Positions 1-9,300 are shown, counted from the stretch's first letter. The stretch is 51,453 bases of DNA from an uncultured Planctomycetaceae bacterium (GCA_937862885.1 CALMEE010000038.1:1-51453), one strand, 5' to 3'. The notes: generated from the sequence alone by a model not told the origin. Program-made: numbers and translations.

Positions 1-305
1 CTATCGGCAATCGCACCGGCGGGCGAATTCGCCTTGGTGCGGTAATCGCGTTGTAAGAGGCGTGAGGGCATGACATTATGCATTGAGGGGGACAGGTACA
101 TATTTCGGAGGAGGAAACGTATCGAGATTGCCCTGCTTTATCGCACCGAAAAATGTACCAGACCCCTAGAGCCGTCCTTAATTGTAACCTGCCACCCGGA
201 TCAAAAGCAACTTCAGCAATTCGGCAGCCGAATACCGCAAAACCCCCGAGAAACGCCCCTGTCCTTTTAAGTCATTTGACATGATTTCCTCGCCTCTCCT
301 GTAGA
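1..305. other. Left-edge region without a recognised gene
   Basis: No gene can be supported here. On the plus strand one frame is open from the window edge to a stop at 54-56 and could be the last 17 codons of a gene starting outside the window, but two other frames are also open for a short way, so this is a guess. The region holds the inverted repeat listed separately at 87-166. A 66-codon reading frame at 70-270 runs through that repeat and resembles no family I know; I treat it as chance. Confidence 0.5.
87..166. repeat. REP-like imperfect inverted repeat
   Basis: Two arms of about 20 bases face each other. The left arm begins GGGGGACAGGTACATATTTC at 87 and the right arm, read on the minus strand from 166, begins GGGGTCTGGTACATTTTTC. 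They agree at most positions, including a shared GGTACAT core and a TTTCGG end, and enclose a spacer of about 35 bases. A G-run followed by GACAGGTACAT is typical of REP elements mobilised by RAYT transposases in many bacteria. No RAYT gene is present in the window, and I see no second copy of the repeat. Confidence 0.55.
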
Positions 306-1034
306 TCACGAATGCGTCTTGTTGTAGATGACTGGCATCGTCCCCTTCCATCGATTCCAGGTGTCGATATCAGTGATCAGATCAGCCATGAAGTGGGCAA
401 CGTTTATCCGACTCGTCTTTCCGGGATTGAAGATGGCGCTTCTAGTGGGCGAGGCATGCACATCATACTCCGTGACTTGATCCTGATTGGTTAGCGAGTC
501 AGGTCGGACAACAACCCACTCAATTCTCCCGTCTTCATGGCCAATACTCGTCCGTAGGTAATCCGCCGCCCTCTCGTTGTCCACATGGGGAGGTAGAAGC
601 AAACGTAGAAGGGCGAGCACACACTTTTGGCTGAACCCTAGCGGTTCGTGGAGATCTCGATTCCTATTTCCAGCAGTGTTCATCAGCACAAACTTCGTTG
701 TCGTACTGGATTTGTTTGCCTTGATGGCATTGCATAATCGGATAGCGGCGTCGGTTACTAACCTGCGTGGATGTCCATAGATGCCTTTCCAGGTCAGATT
801 ATGTCCCAGGCAGGAAGCCACGGCCGTACATCCCCTAACGTGTTGGGCCAATTCATCATCGCTGAGATCCAAAACGCTCGCGTGAATTAACGTCAATCGC
901 TCGTGATGCCTGATGGCTTCTGGCAGCGAATCGGGCGATCGAACAATCGCTCGGATGTTTTGCCCACGATCAAGCAATTGGGTAACCAACAACCTGCCCG
1001 TCGCTCCAGTGGCTCCCACTACTAGGTTGGTCAT
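306..1034 (-). CDS. NAD(P)-binding atypical SDR (NmrA-like)
   Basis: This 242-residue protein opens with a Rossmann strand and the dinucleotide motif GATGATG at residues 7-13, the hallmark of NmrA-like and other atypical short-chain dehydrogenases. The family uses NAD(P) either for redox chemistry or only for sensing. The classical YxxxK catalytic pair is not evident, as expected for atypical members, so the substrate cannot be named. The middle of the protein (around NTAGNRNRD) and a conserved-looking 'VVVRPDSLT' segment fit the family. The start is supported by an AGGAG site four to five bases upstream of the ATG. It stands alone, with the tRNA-Glu gene upstream on the same strand but separated from it by a terminator. 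Confidence 0.8.
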   Translation of the reverse strand: MTNLVVGATGATGRLLVTQLLDRGQNIRAIVRSPDSLPEAIRHHERLTLIHASVLDLSDDELAQHVRGCTAVASCLGHNLTWKGIYGHPRRLVTDAAIRLCNAIKANKSSTTTKFVLMNTAGNRNRDLHEPLGFSQKCVLALLRLLLPPHVDNERAADYLRTSIGHEDGRIEWVVVRPDSLTNQDQVTEYDVHASPTRSAIFNPGKTSRINVAHFMADLITDIDTWNRWKGTMPVIYNKTHS

Positions 1035-1223
1035 GGTCTCCTGCTCACGTGATCGATGCCCGATTGCGATAATCTACCTGTGGTGGACGAAAGCGATAAT
1101 TTGCAGAAAGCAATTATTTAATGGAGAACAAAGTCCATTCGGCAACGTCTGTCGATTCCCGTCCGCCCCCGTGCGTACCCCTATTCAGGGCGAGTTTGGC
1201 GGAATCAAGAGAACTCGCGCCAA

Positions 1224-1266
1224 CAAAAAACCCCGGAAAACATGGGTGAAGATGCTTTCCGGGGTT
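1224..1266 (-). terminator. Rho-independent terminator of tRNA-Glu
   Basis: On the minus strand an 11-base arm AACCCCGGAAA pairs perfectly with TTTCCGGGGTT across a 16-base loop, and the stem is followed by TTTTTTG. This is a textbook intrinsic terminator placed directly after the 3' end of the tRNA gene. It also separates the tRNA transcript from the oxidoreductase gene downstream. Confidence 0.85.
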
Positions 1267-1284
1267 CTGTGATGTTACCACGAA

Positions 1285-1357
1285 TGACCCCTACGGGACT
1301 CGAACCCGTGTTACCGCCGTGAAAGGGCGGTGTCCTAGACCGCTAGACGAAGGGGCC
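1285..1357 (-). tRNA. tRNA-Glu (anticodon TTC)
   Basis: Read on the minus strand, the 73-base gene folds into a cloverleaf. The acceptor stem pairs GGCCCCT with AGGGGTC (one G-T pair), the anticodon stem CCGCC/GGCGG encloses the loop CTTTCAC with anticodon TTC, and the T arm ACGGG-TTCGAGT-CCCGT is perfect. The discriminator base is A, and CCA is not encoded, so it must be added after transcription. An intrinsic terminator follows at once. I found no other tRNA gene in the window. Confidence 0.95.
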
Positions 1358-2081
1358 AAATAATTGACATCCATCAATTGTATTGACTCAATTTAGCCAA
1401 AATTTGATCACATTAATTAATCGCAAATCGTTGATTTCGTCAACCCTTAAATTCGAGCCATTCCGAGAACCTCCTGGAAATCACGCGAATCGCAGGTTCA
1501 ATCTCTGTTATTTCAAGTTCGGCCAGCCCTAGGTCATTTCTACAGAACCGGTCACCAAAATAACGGAAGTATTGGGGCATCGGTCGCACCAACAGCCCGA
1601 AAGTCGATGAAAAGAGCCTGATTGCCCCGCGAAAACACTATTCAGCCGATCAGGCAAACGCCGACGCAAATCGTTTTGGCTTCATCTCCCTGGTACCGCT
1701 TTAGCCACCATCAACTTCAACATAGCGACCCGCGAAACCGCCTTAGTCAGAACTCACTCTATCGCTCAAACCAATAGCCCTTGACGTTTCCTAGGTTTTG
1801 CTTTGCCACGGTACTGTGCTGCGGCGGCGCGCTTAAAGACGTCAAAAAGCCGAAAAAACAAACGGCGAAGTATTTTGGTTGAAACGCATTGCCTCTCAAC
1901 AAACACCGCAACACCTAGTTTCAACGAGAGACCTAAATCTGCGGTGCATCTTCGCGTTTGGCTCAAGGTTAAACAAACTCGAACGAAGATGGAAGATAAG
2001 CCAATATTTGGATGCGCAAATGGTTCGCTTGGTTCGCGTTTAATTCACTCCAGCAAAAAAAGAGAAGTGCGACGTGAGCAA
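1358..2081. other. Gap between tRNA-Glu and the dehydrogenase gene
   Basis: About 720 bases without a supportable gene. Two overlapping reading frames of 66 and 96 codons on opposite strands (around 1766-2093) show no recognisable domain, are low in hydrophobic structure, and the longer one runs into the 3' end of the dehydrogenase gene. The promoter of tRNA-Glu should lie near 1360-1420 on the minus strand, where the sequence is AT-rich, but I cannot fix its boxes. Confidence 0.5.
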
Positions 2082-3470
2082 TTACCGGGGTGACCTTGGG
2101 CCATTTGAGTTGGAAGATTTATGCCAATCATCCAAAATCGAATCCAACAATTCTTGACCGTGGCCGGGCCAAAGTGGATGGGTTTCTTGGGCTCTTGTAC
2201 TGGCATCGCTGGCGGCTAAGTCAAAGAGGTCACCGTCCCCTTTGCGTCGCAACAACTCTTCTACGCGCGTTTGCAATTTGGCAACCTCTTCTCGAATCTT
2301 GGCTGCGGAATAACCATATTGTTCGTTGGCACAGTTCACAATTCCCATGCAGTTGATCAAAAAGTCAGGCAAGTAAAGTGTGCCTTGCGCGTGCAATAAC
2401 TTTGCCACATCCGGCGTCGTCAATTGGTTGTTGGCAGCGCCCGCGATAAGAGGTACTTTAAGAAAACGGTAGTTCTCGGCAGAGATGACTGCCCCACCTG
2501 CGTTCGGTGAAAAGACGTCTCCTTCAAGTGACATGAAACCAAGCAGGTCATTCATGTCGTGATAGAATTCGAGCGTACTTGTGCCGTGCGCCTTCCGGGC
2601 TGAGTCGCAAGCGTCTTGGTTAATTTCGAAAACGATGGCTTTTCCTTTGGCGTTGATCACCATATCCAACAGCGGTCGGCCAACATTGCCGATTCCCTGG
2701 ATTAACACCGTTCTTCCCTGCAGCGGCGTATCGCTGGAACCATGCAAATGTTGTAATCCGGCCAGCATGGAAACAAACACACCTTGGGCCGTAAAGCGAC
2801 TGGGGTTGGAACTGCCACCCATTTCTGGCGGAAGACAGGTGACAAAGCGACATTCGCGATGGATGTCCTTCATGTCCCAAGGACTTGTGTTCATATCCTC
2901 GGCCGTGATGTAAACGCCTTTCAAGCTGGCAATGAATTGTCCGTAGGCCTCGAACAACTCTGTACGATGGGACGGTCTGCTTTTGCCGGATTCGACTTTG
3001 TAATGGGGGACCGTGTGGCGGATTGGGCAAATGATTCCTTTTCCGCCACCCCACCATAACCCTGCCCCGGCATTCTTCTCAGTCATTCCGCGACTTAGGC
3101 GTAGGCCGTCAGTGATCAAACTTTGCAGCGTTCCATAATGTTCGTGATCGAGTAAGCGGACGCCGCCTTGTGCCTGACCGCGTGTCGTCGAATGGACGCA
3201 AGCAGCGAAAATAACGCCAAGTTCGGCGTTGACCTCAACAAAGACTCCCTCGTGGTTATCGAAGTCCGGCAACTCTGCAATTTGTTTTGCCAAATCCTGC
3301 AATTGTGGGTGAGTGCAAACCAATCCGCCAGCTTTTGCCGCCACGCAAAATCGATGGATCCCCATGTTAACGAGTTGATCGAACGTTTCCGCGAGATTGT
3401 TTGAAATCATTTTTTCATGAAGAATAGGAGTCGAGGCCATAATTTTGCTCACCATCGATTGAGGGGCCAT
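2082..3470 (-). CDS. Leucine-dehydrogenase-like Glu/Leu/Phe/Val dehydrogenase
   Basis: The protein would catalyse NAD(P)-linked oxidative deamination of an amino acid to the 2-oxo acid. It carries both lysines of the family: K132 in the segment MTEKNAG and K144 in GGGKG. The segments AEDMNTSPWDMKDIH, QGIGNVG (nucleotide-binding turn) and GAANNQL follow in family order. The layout resembles leucine dehydrogenase more than hexameric glutamate dehydrogenase. At 462 residues it is about 100 longer than leucine dehydrogenase (about 360), with extra sequence before residue 75 and after about 400. Four in-frame ATG codons (residues 1, 6, 11, 21) lie near the start and no Shine-Dalgarno site decides between them. 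The substrate is inferred and could be another branched or aromatic amino acid. Confidence 0.85.
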   Translation of the reverse strand: MAPQSMVSKIMASTPILHEKMISNNLAETFDQLVNMGIHRFCVAAKAGGLVCTHPQLQDLAKQIAELPDFDNHEGVFVEVNAELGVIFAACVHSTTRGQAQGGVRLLDHEHYGTLQSLITDGLRLSRGMTEKNAGAGLWWGGGKGIICPIRHTVPHYKVESGKSRPSHRTELFEAYGQFIASLKGVYITAEDMNTSPWDMKDIHRECRFVTCLPPEMGGSSNPSRFTAQGVFVSMLAGLQHLHGSSDTPLQGRTVLIQGIGNVGRPLLDMVINAKGKAIVFEINQDACDSARKAHGTSTLEFYHDMNDLLGFMSLEGDVFSPNAGGAVISAENYRFLKVPLIAGAANNQLTTPDVAKLLHAQGTLYLPDFLINCMGIVNCANEQYGYSAAKIREEVAKLQTRVEELLRRKGDGDLFDLAASDASTRAQETHPLWPGHGQELLDSILDDWHKSSNSNGPRSPR

Positions 3471-3609
3471 TCATTCGCACCACCATCACAGGCGGCGGCA
3501 AGGAACCGGCGAGTCAACGAACCACGATTGGTGGTTGTGCGTCAATTCGTTATAAAGGTGTCAGTTCCCAGCAGCGAAAACGTAACGATTCTACAGAAAA
3601 CTTTAAATT

Positions 3610-6600
3610 ATGGCTACCAACACTGCCCACGAAATCGCCAAACAAATTCCTAATCGATTCGACTTTGAACATGCCCAGCCACGTCTTTTTCAACTCTGGG
3701 AAAATGGAGGATATTTTCGGGCTCAAGTCCATCGCGAGCGTAAGCCATACACGATCGTGATTCCTCCGCCTAACGTTACCGGTGCTTTGCACCTGGGGCA
3801 CGCTCTGAATAATACGCTGCAAGATATTCTGATCCGTTGGCGGCGCATGCAGGGATTTGAGACATTATGGGTTCCGGGAACCGATCACGCGGGAATTGCG
3901 ACTCAGGCCGTCGTTGAACGGCGACTCAAAGAAGAGGAAGGCAAGACGCGCCATGACCTCGGTCGAGACCAACTGGTTAAACGCATTTGGGAATGGAAAG
4001 ACCAATACGAATCGAGAATCATCGGCCAACTTAAGCAGATGGGTTGTAGTTGCGACTGGGAACGAACCCGGTTTACATTGGATGAACGCTGCGCACGTGC
4101 TGTGCGGCAAACGTTCTTTGATCTGTTTAATCAGGATTTAATTTATCGTGGCAAGCGCCTTGTCAATTGGGATACCTACTTACAGACCGCCATCAGTGAC
4201 GACGAGGTATTTAACGAAACCGTCGATGGCTTCTTCTGGCATCTCAAATATCCGGTCATCGATTCGCGACCTGGCGAGCCTGAATTCGTGATCGTCGCCA
4301 CAACCCGACCGGAAACGATGTTAGGAGATACCGCTGTGGCCGTACATCCAGATCCGGCAAAAGCCTTGGACAAAGTCGAGCAGTCCTTGCAAGCTAAATT
4401 AGGCAGTGCCAGTGTGAGCGAGCGTGACGCGATCGAGGCGGAATTGCAGGCATTGCAGCATCGTAGGAATTCGATGTTGTCTAGCTTGGAACAACTGCGC
4501 GACATGGCCTTGGATGGTCGAATGCTCAACCTGCCTTTACTGAATCGAACGATACCGCTGATTTGTGATGAATGGCCTAAGCCCGAGCTGGGCAGCGGTT
4601 GTGTTAAGATCACTCCTGCCCACGACCCTAACGATTATGAGGTGGGACAACGCCACAAATTGGAGATGATCAATATTCTGCACCCCGATGGGAGACTGAA
4701 CGCCGAAGCTGGTCCGTACGAAGGCTTGTCGCTGAAGGAAGCGCGAAAACGTGTTGTCGCTGATTTGGAGGCATTGGATTTAGTGCTCGAAGTTGAACCG
4801 CGTAAGATCGAGTTGCCACATTCGGATCGGAGCAAGACTCCGATCGAGCCGTTCTTGGCGAATCAATGGTTCGTCAAAATGGAACAGCTTTCCCAAACCG
4901 CTATGGACGCCGTGACTGATGGCCGAGTCAAAATATTCCCTCCGCGGTATGCGAAGACGTATTTGGATTGGCTGGGTGAAAAACGCGATTGGCCGGTATC
5001 GAGGCAATTGTGGTGGGGGCATCAAATCCCAGTTTGGTCTCGTCCGGTGCAAGATGAACAAGAGCAGCGAGCCGTTGTTCGTGAACTGACCGAATCGCTA
5101 AAGATCAACGGCACTTCAGCTTCGATTCAAGTCGAGCCGTGCGACGAACAGGATGAGGCAAAGCGGCTGCGCTTGAATCTTCCCTTCGCTACGATCCATG
5201 TCGCAATTTGCAGGGAGAATGATCCGCTCGAGAAACTTGTTGAAGCGATTGGATTTACGCGTGTCGAGGACGTTTTGGATACGTGGTTCAGCTCGGCATT
5301 GTGGCCGCATTCGACGTTAGGTTGGCCTGAGAAAACCGAAGAATTGGCTTACTTTTACCCGACCAGCACCTTAGTCACTAGTCGCGACATCATCACTTTG
5401 TGGGTCGCGAGAATGGTCTTAATGGGCCTGAATAATTGCGGCGAAATTCCCTTCTCCGAGGTGTTTATCCATCCCAAGATTTTGGACGGCTATGGCGAGA
5501 CTATGTCGAAGTCGAAGGGAAATGGAATCGATCCGCTGGATGTTATCGATAAATTCGGTGCGGATGCGTTGCGGTTTGGCATGGCTTATTTGACCACTGA
5601 AACGCAAGACGTGCGGATGCCGGTTCAGTTTGAATGTCCCCATTGTGAAGCATCGATTGAGCAGACACACAAGAATCGAGAGCTTCCTCGGATCTCATGT
5701 CCGAAATGTAATCGAGACTTCGCAACGCAATGGGCAAAAAGTGAAGCAGACTTGAAGTTGCCGCGTGGATTGGTGTTGAGCGAGCGATTTGAAGTTGCTC
5801 GAAATTTCTGCAACAAGTTGTGGAATGCGTCACGATTTTCGCTGATGCATTTTGATGGGTTTACGGCCAAGCCCACGGATGACTCCGAGCTAAGACTGGA
5901 AGATCGCTGGATACTAAGCCGACTCTCGACCGTGCAACAGCAAGTCACTGGTGAGTTACAGCATTATCGTTTCGCGGAAGCTGCGCGCACGTTATATGAT
6001 TTTGCGTGGGATGATTTCTGTAGCTTTTATATCGAAATATTGAAAGACCGATTTGCAGACGAATCCCAACGAGGTGTCGCGCAGAACTTGCTGGCCTTCA
6101 CACTCGATCAAGTCCTGAGATTGCTGCATCCTTTCATCCCGTTCATAACGGAAGAAATATGGCAACTCTTGGGGAAAGTGGCACCACAGCGTGGCTTGGA
6201 AGACCTTGACCATGCAGAACCTGTTTTGATTGCCGCAGCCTGGGATCAATTAGGTGACGAGTGGCAAAACAAGGAAATTGAATCGCAATTTGCCAAATTT
6301 CAGAATGTGTTGGCGGGGTTGCGAGAAATCCGGGCCCGCCAAAACATCGGTCCGAGAAATTCTGTCAATTTCGTGGTTCGTTGCAACGACGTGGATGCGC
6401 GGCGACTTCAGGACATGCTTCCTAACTTCCGTTCCATGGCCCACGCCGTTTGTTTGGCAATTGGCACTAATGTCGAGATACCGTCGCCTAGTGCGACGAT
6501 CACGATGTCGGACATGGAAGTTTTCGTTGATCTCACGGGACTTATTGATGTCAAGGCAGAGAAACTGCGTCTGGAGAAAGAACAACAGCGTCTTGTTAAA

Positions 6601-6759
6601 CTAGTCGAATCGAATCGCGCGAAACTGGCCAATGAGAGTTTTGCCCAACGTGCGCCCGAACAAGTCGTTGCCCAAGTCCGTGACACATTGAAAGAGGCCG
6701 AGGACCAACTGGATAGTCTTCAACGCGCGTTGAACGATTTGGCGAAAATTAAGCACTGA
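3610..6759 (+). CDS. valS: Valyl-tRNA synthetase
   Basis: This class I synthetase (1,049 residues) charges tRNA-Val with valine and edits mischarged threonine. The HIGH motif appears as HLGH at 61-64 and the KMSKS motif as TMSKS at 631-635. The editing domain carries 'ATTRPETMLGDTAVAV'. A C-terminal coiled coil (about 960-1049) is typical of ValS. Two features are unusual next to the E. coli enzyme: a helical insertion within the editing domain (about residues 255-300) and a four-cysteine zinc ribbon (CPHC...CPKC, from residue 676) right after the catalytic core. The gene stands alone, divergent from the dehydrogenase gene and 139 bases from it. Confidence 0.97.
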   Translation: MATNTAHEIAKQIPNRFDFEHAQPRLFQLWENGGYFRAQVHRERKPYTIVIPPPNVTGALHLGHALNNTLQDILIRWRRMQGFETLWVPGTDHAGIATQAVVERRLKEEEGKTRHDLGRDQLVKRIWEWKDQYESRIIGQLKQMGCSCDWERTRFTLDERCARAVRQTFFDLFNQDLIYRGKRLVNWDTYLQTAISDDEVFNETVDGFFWHLKYPVIDSRPGEPEFVIVATTRPETMLGDTAVAVHPDPAKALDKVEQSLQAKLGSASVSERDAIEAELQALQHRRNSMLSSLEQLRDMALDGRMLNLPLLNRTIPLICDEWPKPELGSGCVKITPAHDPNDYEVGQRHKLEMINILHPDGRLNAEAGPYEGLSLKEARKRVVADLEALDLVLEVEPRKIELPHSDRSKTPIEPFLANQWFVKMEQLSQTAMDAVTDGRVKIFPPRYAKTYLDWLGEKRDWPVSRQLWWGHQIPVWSRPVQDEQEQRAVVRELTESLKINGTSASIQVEPCDEQDEAKRLRLNLPFATIHVAICRENDPLEKLVEAIGFTRVEDVLDTWFSSALWPHSTLGWPEKTEELAYFYPTSTLVTSRDIITLWVARMVLMGLNNCGEIPFSEVFIHPKILDGYGETMSKSKGNGIDPLDVIDKFGADALRFGMAYLTTETQDVRMPVQFECPHCEASIEQTHKNRELPRISCPKCNRDFATQWAKSEADLKLPRGLVLSERFEVARNFCNKLWNASRFSLMHFDGFTAKPTDDSELRLEDRWILSRLSTVQQQVTGELQHYRFAEAARTLYDFAWDDFCSFYIEILKDRFADESQRGVAQNLLAFTLDQVLRLLHPFIPFITEEIWQLLGKVAPQRGLEDLDHAEPVLIAAAWDQLGDEWQNKEIESQFAKFQNVLAGLREIRARQNIGPRNSVNFVVRCNDVDARRLQDMLPNFRSMAHAVCLAIGTNVEIPSPSATITMSDMEVFVDLTGLIDVKAEKLRLEKEQQRLVKLVESNRAKLANESFAQRAPEQVVAQVRDTLKEAEDQLDSLQRALNDLAKIKH

Positions 6760-7244
6760 TGTGAACCTGAATGGATGTGCTGCTTGCCTCCATACAAGCT
6801 TGCTCACGCGCCAAGTTCGTGGCTTGAAATTGAAGCGCGGCAAAACAAATCGCCTGCCGACCGATAGTCGATGGCGGTTTATGACGATCGCTTATGCACC
6901 AGAGTTCGTTACCCAAAATTCAGTGCCCAAGTTTATGTTCCGGTTTGATTCTGCAGCGAGTCGGACGGCCATCAAGGCCTCGCCGAAAACCGTACGGCTG
7001 GAGCCCCGCATTTTTTTGCAAGAAAATTCTCGGCTAAATTCGAGCGATCCTTGTTGGGGGATTTGCGTTGAATTAGCCTATCATGGATAGGAAATCAGAT
7101 TGGTGACTTCCGTGAGCTAGCAACCAATAATTGTACAAACTCTCGTAAAAAGCATTGAATTAGTGCGGAAGGAACGGCGACAGCCTTGCTGTGTGAAGAT
7201 CGGCTGTAAACAATAGCGAAATACACGCACATCAAAGTTTAGCT
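6760..7244. other. Gap downstream of valS
   Basis: About 485 bases with no convincing gene. A plus-strand frame at 6761-7090 (109 codons) begins just after the valS stop but shows no domain and no clear ribosome site. No strong terminator hairpin with a T-run was found after valS. Confidence 0.4.
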
Positions 7245-7622
7245 ATGAAAAAATCCCGCAGCACAACAAAACCTAAATTTCAACCCTCCGCCCGCAAGCA
7301 GATTAAGTCCGGTGCTCAAGTTGTCAGTCGAAACCTGCAGCATACGAAGACCAAGTCGCGATCGAAAAGGAAACTCTCGCCAAGCGCATGCGGATATGCT
7401 TGTTTGTCCGAGCAGGACTATTTGCAAGCAAACAATGGGATTCAACGGCTGAGTAGCGCTTACGAATGCGACCAACCGCAAATGTTACAGAGGCTGGCTA
7501 GAATTGAAAAAAACTATGCCGAACTGGACGAGATATTGTCAACGTTGGAGGCCGGCCTGCTGGATACGGATGTGGACTTGCATCATCAGCAGGTCGCGGA
7601 GTTTCCGCACAAACCGCGCTGA
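7245..7622 (+). CDS. Small basic hypothetical protein
   Basis: A 125-codon frame with an ATG and no known relative. The first 50 residues are rich in lysine, arginine and serine and look disordered; residues about 83-105 (LARIEKNYAELDEIL) could form an amphipathic helix or short coiled coil. The ribosome site is poor. The gene is convergent with the efp-like gene and stops 38 bases before it. It may be a genuine lineage-specific protein or a chance open frame; nothing in the neighbourhood suggests a role. Confidence 0.35.
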   Translation: MKKSRSTTKPKFQPSARKQIKSGAQVVSRNLQHTKTKSRSKRKLSPSACGYACLSEQDYLQANNGIQRLSSAYECDQPQMLQRLARIEKNYAELDEILSTLEAGLLDTDVDLHHQQVAEFPHKPR

Positions 7623-7660
7623 CACATCGAAGGTCCAACTCGCAAATCGTATCCATGCGA

Positions 7661-8224
7661 TTAACAGCGCGATAGGAATTCTCCAGAACGCGTGTCAACC
7701 TTAACCATTTCACCTTCTTTCAGGTACTCGGGGACTTGGATTACAGCACCCGTTTCGAGTTTGGCTGGTTTATTGCGTGACGTTGCCGAATTGCCACGGA
7801 CGCCAGGTTCGCATTCAACGACCAGCAATTCAACCGTGGCGGGAATTTGAATGCCGACAACTTCCTCGTTGTAGATCAAGACCATGATGCCTTCCTGGCC
7901 TTCTTTGATAAATTGAAGTTCGTTTTCAATTAATGCGATGTCCAAAGAATATTGATTGTAGTTTTCGGCGTCGAGAAAATGCATCTGATCAGCATCGCGG
8001 TACATGATCGTGACGTTGCGTCGCTCGAAATTTGCTTCATCAAGAGATTCGGTCCCCTTCAACGTAATATCAACTTTCTGTTTCGTGATGAGATTGCGCG
8101 CCTTGAACTTGTACAGTGTGGCGGCGCCGCGTGCAGACGGGGATTGCACGCTCAATGACTCAATGAGAACAGGAAAATCGTTGTAGACGACGATTGAGCC
8201 GTTTTTTATTTCTTTCGCTTGCAT
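7661..8224 (-). CDS. efpL: EfpL/YeiP-type elongation factor P-like protein
   Basis: The protein (187 residues) has the three beta-barrel domains of elongation factor P, which enters the ribosomal E site and rescues ribosomes stalled on proline runs. The N-terminal loop reads SPSARGAATLYK (residues 28-39), with R32 at the tip. This matches the EfpL (YeiP) subfamily, in which an unmodified arginine replaces the modified lysine of canonical EF-P. The C-terminal part (SATSRNKPAKLETG, then VIQVPEYLKEGE) is also YeiP-like. Standard tools may label it simply 'efp'. No second EF-P gene or EF-P modification enzyme lies in the window. The next gene upstream is 141 bases away on the same strand. Confidence 0.88.
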   Translation of the reverse strand: MQAKEIKNGSIVVYNDFPVLIESLSVQSPSARGAATLYKFKARNLITKQKVDITLKGTESLDEANFERRNVTIMYRDADQMHFLDAENYNQYSLDIALIENELQFIKEGQEGIMVLIYNEEVVGIQIPATVELLVVECEPGVRGNSATSRNKPAKLETGAVIQVPEYLKEGEMVKVDTRSGEFLSRC

Positions 8225-8365
8225 AATCGAATGTCAGGAAACCAGGTTGGAAGTTGGACAAAAATCCGTTTCAATTACGAATTCAGATCGAGACGAGGTC
8301 TTGGCCTAGATCGGCTTAGCGAATCTGGCTTGATGGGATTTCTTCCGCGAGGATCACCAAGATAA

Positions 8366-8845
8366 TCACATCAGTGATTGCGATTGCGGGTCGAGGGCAA
8401 CACCATCACACAGTTCCGCGAGCTTTTCGAGCACGAGGAGCAAACCTCCTGGGTCGAGAAATTCCTCTTCGCCATCCGGTGAGTCGCCAATCTCCTCAAA
8501 GTGGAAGATGTCGAAACGAACATCAAAGTTCTGCAACCGAGCAAGTTTCTTGATGTCTTCACCAGTCAATGTGACGGTGCGAAACTCCTCTTGAATTGAC
8601 TTGACTTGTGCTGCGACGTCATGACCCTCGACCAACGTGATGTCCATTGCCGAAAAGTCTTGCGGCGCCAAAACAGTCATCGATTCTAAAATGCCATTCT
8701 TGACTCGTTTATCAACCGTTTCGTAACGGGAACCGAGATCAGATAAAGCTGACTCGATTTGGGCAACGGTTGGCAAGTTCTTTTTATCGAACAATACGAA
8801 GTAGGTGTCGCGATATTGGTAGCGTTTGTCCCCGAAGAGTGACAC
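8366..8845 (-). CDS. Conserved-looking acidic hypothetical protein
   Basis: A 159-residue soluble protein with no signal peptide or membrane segment. The N-terminal half (MSLFGDKRYQYRDTYFVLF, then alternating strands and helices through about residue 75) looks like a compact alpha/beta fold; the C-terminal half is acidic (GDSPDGEEEFLDPGG near 125-140). I do not recognise the family. It lies on the same strand as the EfpL gene, 141 bases upstream, so cotranscription is possible. No catalytic motif is visible. Confidence 0.7.
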   Translation of the reverse strand: MSLFGDKRYQYRDTYFVLFDKKNLPTVAQIESALSDLGSRYETVDKRVKNGILESMTVLAPQDFSAMDITLVEGHDVAAQVKSIQEEFRTVTLTGEDIKKLARLQNFDVRFDIFHFEEIGDSPDGEEEFLDPGGLLLVLEKLAELCDGVALDPQSQSLM

Positions 8846-9300
8846 AATTCATTCCTTTTAGATTTGCCGGGCATCCAGCGAGTAATGCAGATTGACCTTC
8901 CAAGCAATGCGTCGCAGGCCGCATTCTGAATCCTGAAGATTTTTCTTGGGCTCATTCTAGCAAACTGGCGAGAGATTAAAATCCATGGCACCGTGGCCGC
9001 CGTATCTCCGCGGTAGCGTAAAGCCATTCACTTTCGCACGTGTCATTGCCTTGGAACTACCACTTCGCAAATCCTTCATTTCGGATTTGCCGATGTCTGA
9101 TGGGGACCAAAAAAGCCTCGGTCTCCTGTCGCCCCCCGGGGCCTCGCGATCTAGAAATACGACGATGCGATCGCACCCGTTGGAGCACTCGCATCGATTT
9201 GTCGATGAATTTTCCAAGGTTAGATCGATAATGGAATAGCTTGATCATTGCGGTTTCATGGGGAATTCCCTGATTTATGCGGGCAAAATTCGATTTGGCG
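8846..9300. other. Divergent gap upstream of the rpmB promoter
   Basis: About 455 bases between the acidic hypothetical gene and the rpmB promoter. Short overlapping frames on both strands (for example 8957-9217 and 8985-9239) are low-complexity translations of the same DNA with no domain, and are not supported as genes. A strong GC tract occurs near 9130-9150. I see no RNA gene here. Confidence 0.4.

Noticed and set aside
2620..3057. 145-codon minus-strand frame inside the dehydrogenase gene
   Set aside because: It is a frame-shifted reading of the same strand with no domain; the main frame carries the family motifs.
4176..4613. 145-codon minus-strand frame inside valS
   Set aside because: Antisense to the editing domain of valS, serine-rich, with no relative.
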